From the NCBI GenBank assembly GCA_940671915.1, contig CALNVZ010003426.1, forward strand, positions 26,807,508 through 26,871,507: a DNA stretch of 64,000 bases, written 5' to 3'. The position numbers and the translations under genes are program-made. This stretch comes from Paracentrotus lividus. Lineage: Eukaryota > Echinodermata > Echinoidea > Camarodonta > Echinidae. Positions within the stretch are counted from its first letter, which is position 1. Each line of letters opens with the position of its first letter. Under the pieces are notes generated by a model, which saw nothing but the letters and a program-made list of their open reading frames with translations, did no database searches and was not told the DNA's origin. This document shows positions 60,839 through 64,000 of the stretch, piece by piece.

Positions 60839-61520
60839 TATATTATTATTACTATTTCACTATTTCATCTGAATTTCACACCATAATTTCGATACACACA
60901 AATTTTGAATTGGGCATTAGAGGTAGTTCATATCAATGAAAACCCGTTTAAAGATTGATATTCTACAGTGCATTCTTAGCTTGTTGTGTGCAAGCAAACG
61001 GGAGGATGAACGTGCAACATTTGTACCATCGGACATATACCGTCCAAAATGTACCATTGCACGTGTGAGTGATGGTACTATTTGATTCTATTTATTGCGA
61101 TAGATAAAGCGCTGATAAATGATCATCGGTTAAATGTGTTTCGTTTCTTTTAAGACGTCATAATTGGTTTGGTAGAGCTGTAAATGCGTACTGAATAAAA
61201 TTAATGTGCTCAACTGAAACAGATGCCCAATTTTCAGGACCGTTTTGCTTGCAATCATTATTTTCCCCATTTTCATTTACCGTAGGAAAAACAAATGATA
61301 ATTCTTTCCGGCATTCGCATTTTTAGGTTGTACTCCAAGACGTAGTCATGGCAGAGAGAATATAACGGAGAGGTGCGAGTTCGCCTGTATGCACGTAAAA
61401 TGTTGTAGTACATTGGATATCCATGTGTTATTCAATCAGTCTAGCGCATGCGCTGATTTATTGCACGTGTTGATACTGCAGATGACGATAATTTCTATGT
61501 GAAAACCTAACAAGTAATGG
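60429..61520. other. Gene-free stretch
   Basis: Words such as GGTTTTAACACCATTGGGTG and GTGGTGTTAAATTTTACACC (60610-60690) form weak inverted repeats, and a T46 homopolymer lies at about 60792-60837. Nothing coding. Confidence 0.4.
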
Positions 61521-61521
61521 A

Positions 61522-62120
61522 TAGTCACTAATTTTTTTGTGAGGTCGTTAAGAGTTCAGAATGCTTGATTATATAAGGAAATTTATTGAAATTCTATCAA
61601 ATCTACATTTCCAATTGTTTCAAGGAAAGAAAAGGGGAATATAATCCATTTAAAAAAACATGTGTTTTACGTGTTAAACATAGGCATTTTCATGCCCAAA
61701 AGGAGGCATAGTCACTGACTTTTTTTAGGAGGTCTTCAAGAGTTTAAAATGTTTGCTTATGTTAGAAAATTTATTTAAATTGGATAAAATCTACATTTCC
61801 AATCATTAAAACGAAATATAATGGGAATTGGAATTACTTTAAAATATTTTGTACTACGTGTTAAACCCATTGGAAGGCAATTTTTCATGCCCAAAGGGAG
61901 GCATAGTCACTGACTTTTTTAGGGTGTTGTCAAGAGTGTAAAATGCATAATAATAATAGAAAATTTATTTAAATTTGATAACATCTACATTTCCAATCTT
62001 TTAAAGAAAATAAAAGGGGAAAATTATCCGTTTTGAAAGTTGTTGTTTCACGTTAAAACGTATTGCGGCTACAATGCTCAAAAGGAGGCATAGTCACTGA
62101 CTTTTTTGGCAGTTTTTCGT
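61522..62120 (+). repeat. Tandem repeat, three units of about 190 bp plus partial
   Basis: TAGTCACT recurs at 61522, 61709, 61904 and 62091, giving periods of 187, 195 and 187. Each unit contains AAATTTATTTAAATT or a variant, ATCTACATTTCCAAT and, at the unit end, AAAGGAGGCATAGTCACTGA. The units differ by roughly every fifth to tenth base, so this is an old array. Confidence 0.85.
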
Positions 62121-62428
62121 GAAAATAAAGGTTGTTAGTATGCATCTCCAACTTCTCAACCTTGCTCCCATCCAAAAATCAAGAATTTAAAAGGTAGAAT
62201 AATATATGAAATATGGCGCAGTAAAAAATCCGTTTTCAAGTGCAAAATGCATGTAAACCGTCAAAAATTCGAGCCGCTCTATTGCTCGACCAATCGCTCG
62301 ATGTACTACACGGAGAGGTCGGAGCGAAATTTCTTCCCACTATATATTCATTGGTCATGGTTGTAGTTTGTTGTTCTGCGGTGAGATTGCGCATTCGTTG
62401 AGCATACTTTTGGTGTATTTGTATTTCT
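62121..62428. other. Short host stretch before the TTAA MITE
   Basis: Non-coding. With the MITE removed it joins directly to 63213 onward, just before the exon-like segment at 63231. Confidence 0.4.
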
Positions 62429-62432
62429 TTAA

Positions 62433-63212
62433 CCCTAATCAGGCCGGGCTTTTTTGGCTCTCCTATAGCCGGGGGAGGGTTGAACCAACCCCTCCCCCCC
62501 CCCCCTGAGATCTCGGCCGTCGATCGCGCGAGCGGCGTGAAATTTTGCGCAATGGTAGTGTGCGATGTAATCTACAAGCTAGTATAGTTAATTTTCCTGA
62601 AATAATGTGATTTTATTTTATATTAATTAATTATGCTAATTTATGCATAACTCATGCTTTTTGCTCTAATTTACTAAATAAAGCTCCTATAATGCTGAAT
62701 TTTGGTCTAAATATTCTTTGTAGCATTCCTAACAATTGTGTTTGAAAAAAAAAATCGGTATCAAAATCATTTTCTCATGTATTTTATTGTTTTTTGAATT
62801 TCTTACGTATTTCTTTGTTTTTCGACCTTTTGTTTTTCTTTGTTTTTTGGTCAAAATTGATTGCAGAATCTTTTTGAAGCATAATTATGCTAAAATAAAT
62901 TAATTTTAGCCAATTAAAGTGAAAATAATCATATCTTTGTGAATTAGGTGAGAAAACTCTATTTGCATTGACTTTGTACACAAAATCACGTTTTTTAGTG
63001 ATTTTCGGTCTGACAGATATTATTGAAAATCGTGCACCGTTGTAACCGTATGACGGATTTTCGCGAAAATGGTTTTAAAACATGCGCAAGACTTGAAAGT
63101 AAAAAGTCAGCGAGTGGCGCGGTAACAAAATCTTGCGCGGCGGCATGGTCACGGAAAATGTCGAGGGGGGGGGGGGTTGATTCAACCCCCCCCCCCCCGG
63201 CCTGATTAGGGT
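62433..63212. mobile_element. piggyBac-like MITE in a TTAA target
   Basis: The left end CCCTAATCAGGCCGGG directly follows TTAA (62429-62432). The right end CCGGCCTGATTAGGG is followed by T and then TTAA (63213-63216). CCCT termini with TTAA duplication are characteristic of piggyBac. The extra T is a small irregularity, and Kolobok-type elements also use TTAA. The termini are followed inward by C14 (62493-62506), and by G11 and C13 near 63164-63198. No transposase: the interior is AT-rich with a few short frames. Confidence 0.7.
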
Positions 63213-63230
63213 TTAAGATAGGGTCGTTTA

Positions 63231-63335
63231 CTGTGCCTAACTGTCGGGTTATCGGGTTGTGCGCAACTAAAGCTGCTCGTTTCTTACATAGTCATTGATT
63301 TATCAAGCATTTGTCGAATGTCACAAACCAGGTGA
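63231..63335 (+). other. Exon-like segment related to 57770-57875
   Basis: Contains GGTTGTGCGCAACTAAAGCT, then GCTCGTTTCTTAC, then TGTCACAAACCAG|GTGAG. Shared order and donor-like junction with 57770-57875. The frame is interrupted, and the neighbouring segment is immediately downstream of the TTAA MITE. Function unknown. Confidence 0.25.
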
Positions 63336-64000
63336 GATTTTTTATTTGTTTTATTATTTATTTTAATGATTCATTAGCCCAATATACGGATTAACAAAAG
63401 AATAACTAAAAATGACTAATCTACAAATCTGATGTCATTAAAATTATGCTAAGGATATTGCAGTAGATTCTGGCAGATTTTCAAATTCATTTGGGCTCAA
63501 AAATAAACGTGATGGTTAAAAACGCATCCAAAGTTGAAAAAAAAAAAATCGAGATTTTTACGTTTGAAAATGTTTACGTTTTAAAATTGTTTTTGATATT
63601 GTTGGTATTGGAAAGTCACCGGACAGCTGGGCTGCCATATTGTTTATGCAGCAAAGATTTGACACTTTATTTTAATTCCACCAGTATATATCTTTTCTTT
63701 CCTTTTTTTTTCTTCTTTTTTTTTCTCCACAAGCTTCAAAAAAAAACCAGAAAAACAAAAAAAAACAAGCCCAATAATCTGTGCTGAAGAAGAACATATT
63801 GCGGCCGCGGGCTTGGGAGGGATAGGCGCGGAATGGATCGAGGGCACGCGATGCTACTTAGATTGCCATTGCAGTAGGTTCCAAATAATTATGGGAGCAA
63901 ATTACGTCACACCCATTTATTGACCAATCGCGGCTCGCGGTGTCTGCTCTTTCGAAATAATGGTGAATTTTACGATAGATTGATCTAAGAGGGTTTATAT
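63336..64000. other. Gene-free stretch to window end
   Basis: T- and A-rich tracts (63700-63770) and no convincing coding sequence. The reading frames here are compositional. Confidence 0.3.

Noticed and set aside
61522-62120. Tandem tRNA or snRNA genes
   Set aside because: Repeat units are AT-rich with no cloverleaf, no A/B box pair and no terminal T-run pattern.

Overview
This is eukaryotic, non-coding, transposon-dominated DNA. It is AT-rich, with no operons or compact genes. It contains relics of four LINE-type retrotransposons, about fifteen foldback or terminal-inverted-repeat (TIR) elements, microsatellites, and many runs of 9-22 C or G that often sit near TIRs. The repeat style (poly-C/poly-G MITEs, and a MITE at 52.2 kb whose text I associate with sea urchin DNA) suggests a marine invertebrate deuterostome, probably an echinoderm. 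That assignment is inference from style, not from a diagnostic gene. No complete host gene was found. A possible terminal exon lies at 292-531, and two related exon-like pieces lie near 57.8 and 63.3 kb.

Layout. 0-4.4 kb: possible exon, a TIR element with GGTAACTCGCGTTAC motifs, and a degraded second copy of that element. 4.4-8.05 kb: a 3.6 kb TIR element with a nested hAT-like MITE. 8.5-10.55 kb: a 2.0 kb near-perfect palindrome flanked by TA. 11.7-13.9 kb: several MITEs. 15.1-18.07 kb: a LINE with endonuclease and reverse transcriptase relics and a (TATC)n tail. 18.1-23.0 kb: poly-G MITE and a GGAGACGTCTCC-rich element. 23.07-29.9 kb: unit U1, carrying an 883 bp element (TE2) and a 4.9 kb foldback element (TE3). 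29992-30016: 25 Ns. 30017-44.53 kb: an indel-riddled repeat of 15.42-29.99 kb. 44.44-50.05 kb: unit U2, lacking TE3 but carrying a different 3.7 kb insertion (TE4). 50.8-52.75 kb: two MITEs. 52.8-57.0 kb: a nest of GTCACACTGAG-type elements around an antisense LINE. 57.1-60.4 kb: LINE relics and simple repeats. 61.5-62.1 kb: a tandem repeat of about 190 bp. 62.43-63.21 kb: a TTAA-flanked piggyBac-like MITE.

The main structural conclusion is that 23.07-50.05 kb is a tandem duplication (U1-U2). Each copy holds the empty site of the element inserted in the other. The apparent 14.5 kb second copy of everything (30.0-44.5 kb) is most simply a false duplication built from uncorrected long-read sequence next to the gap. 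The second conclusion is that several unrelated-looking TIR families share one design: the terminal motif is repeated many times inside the element.
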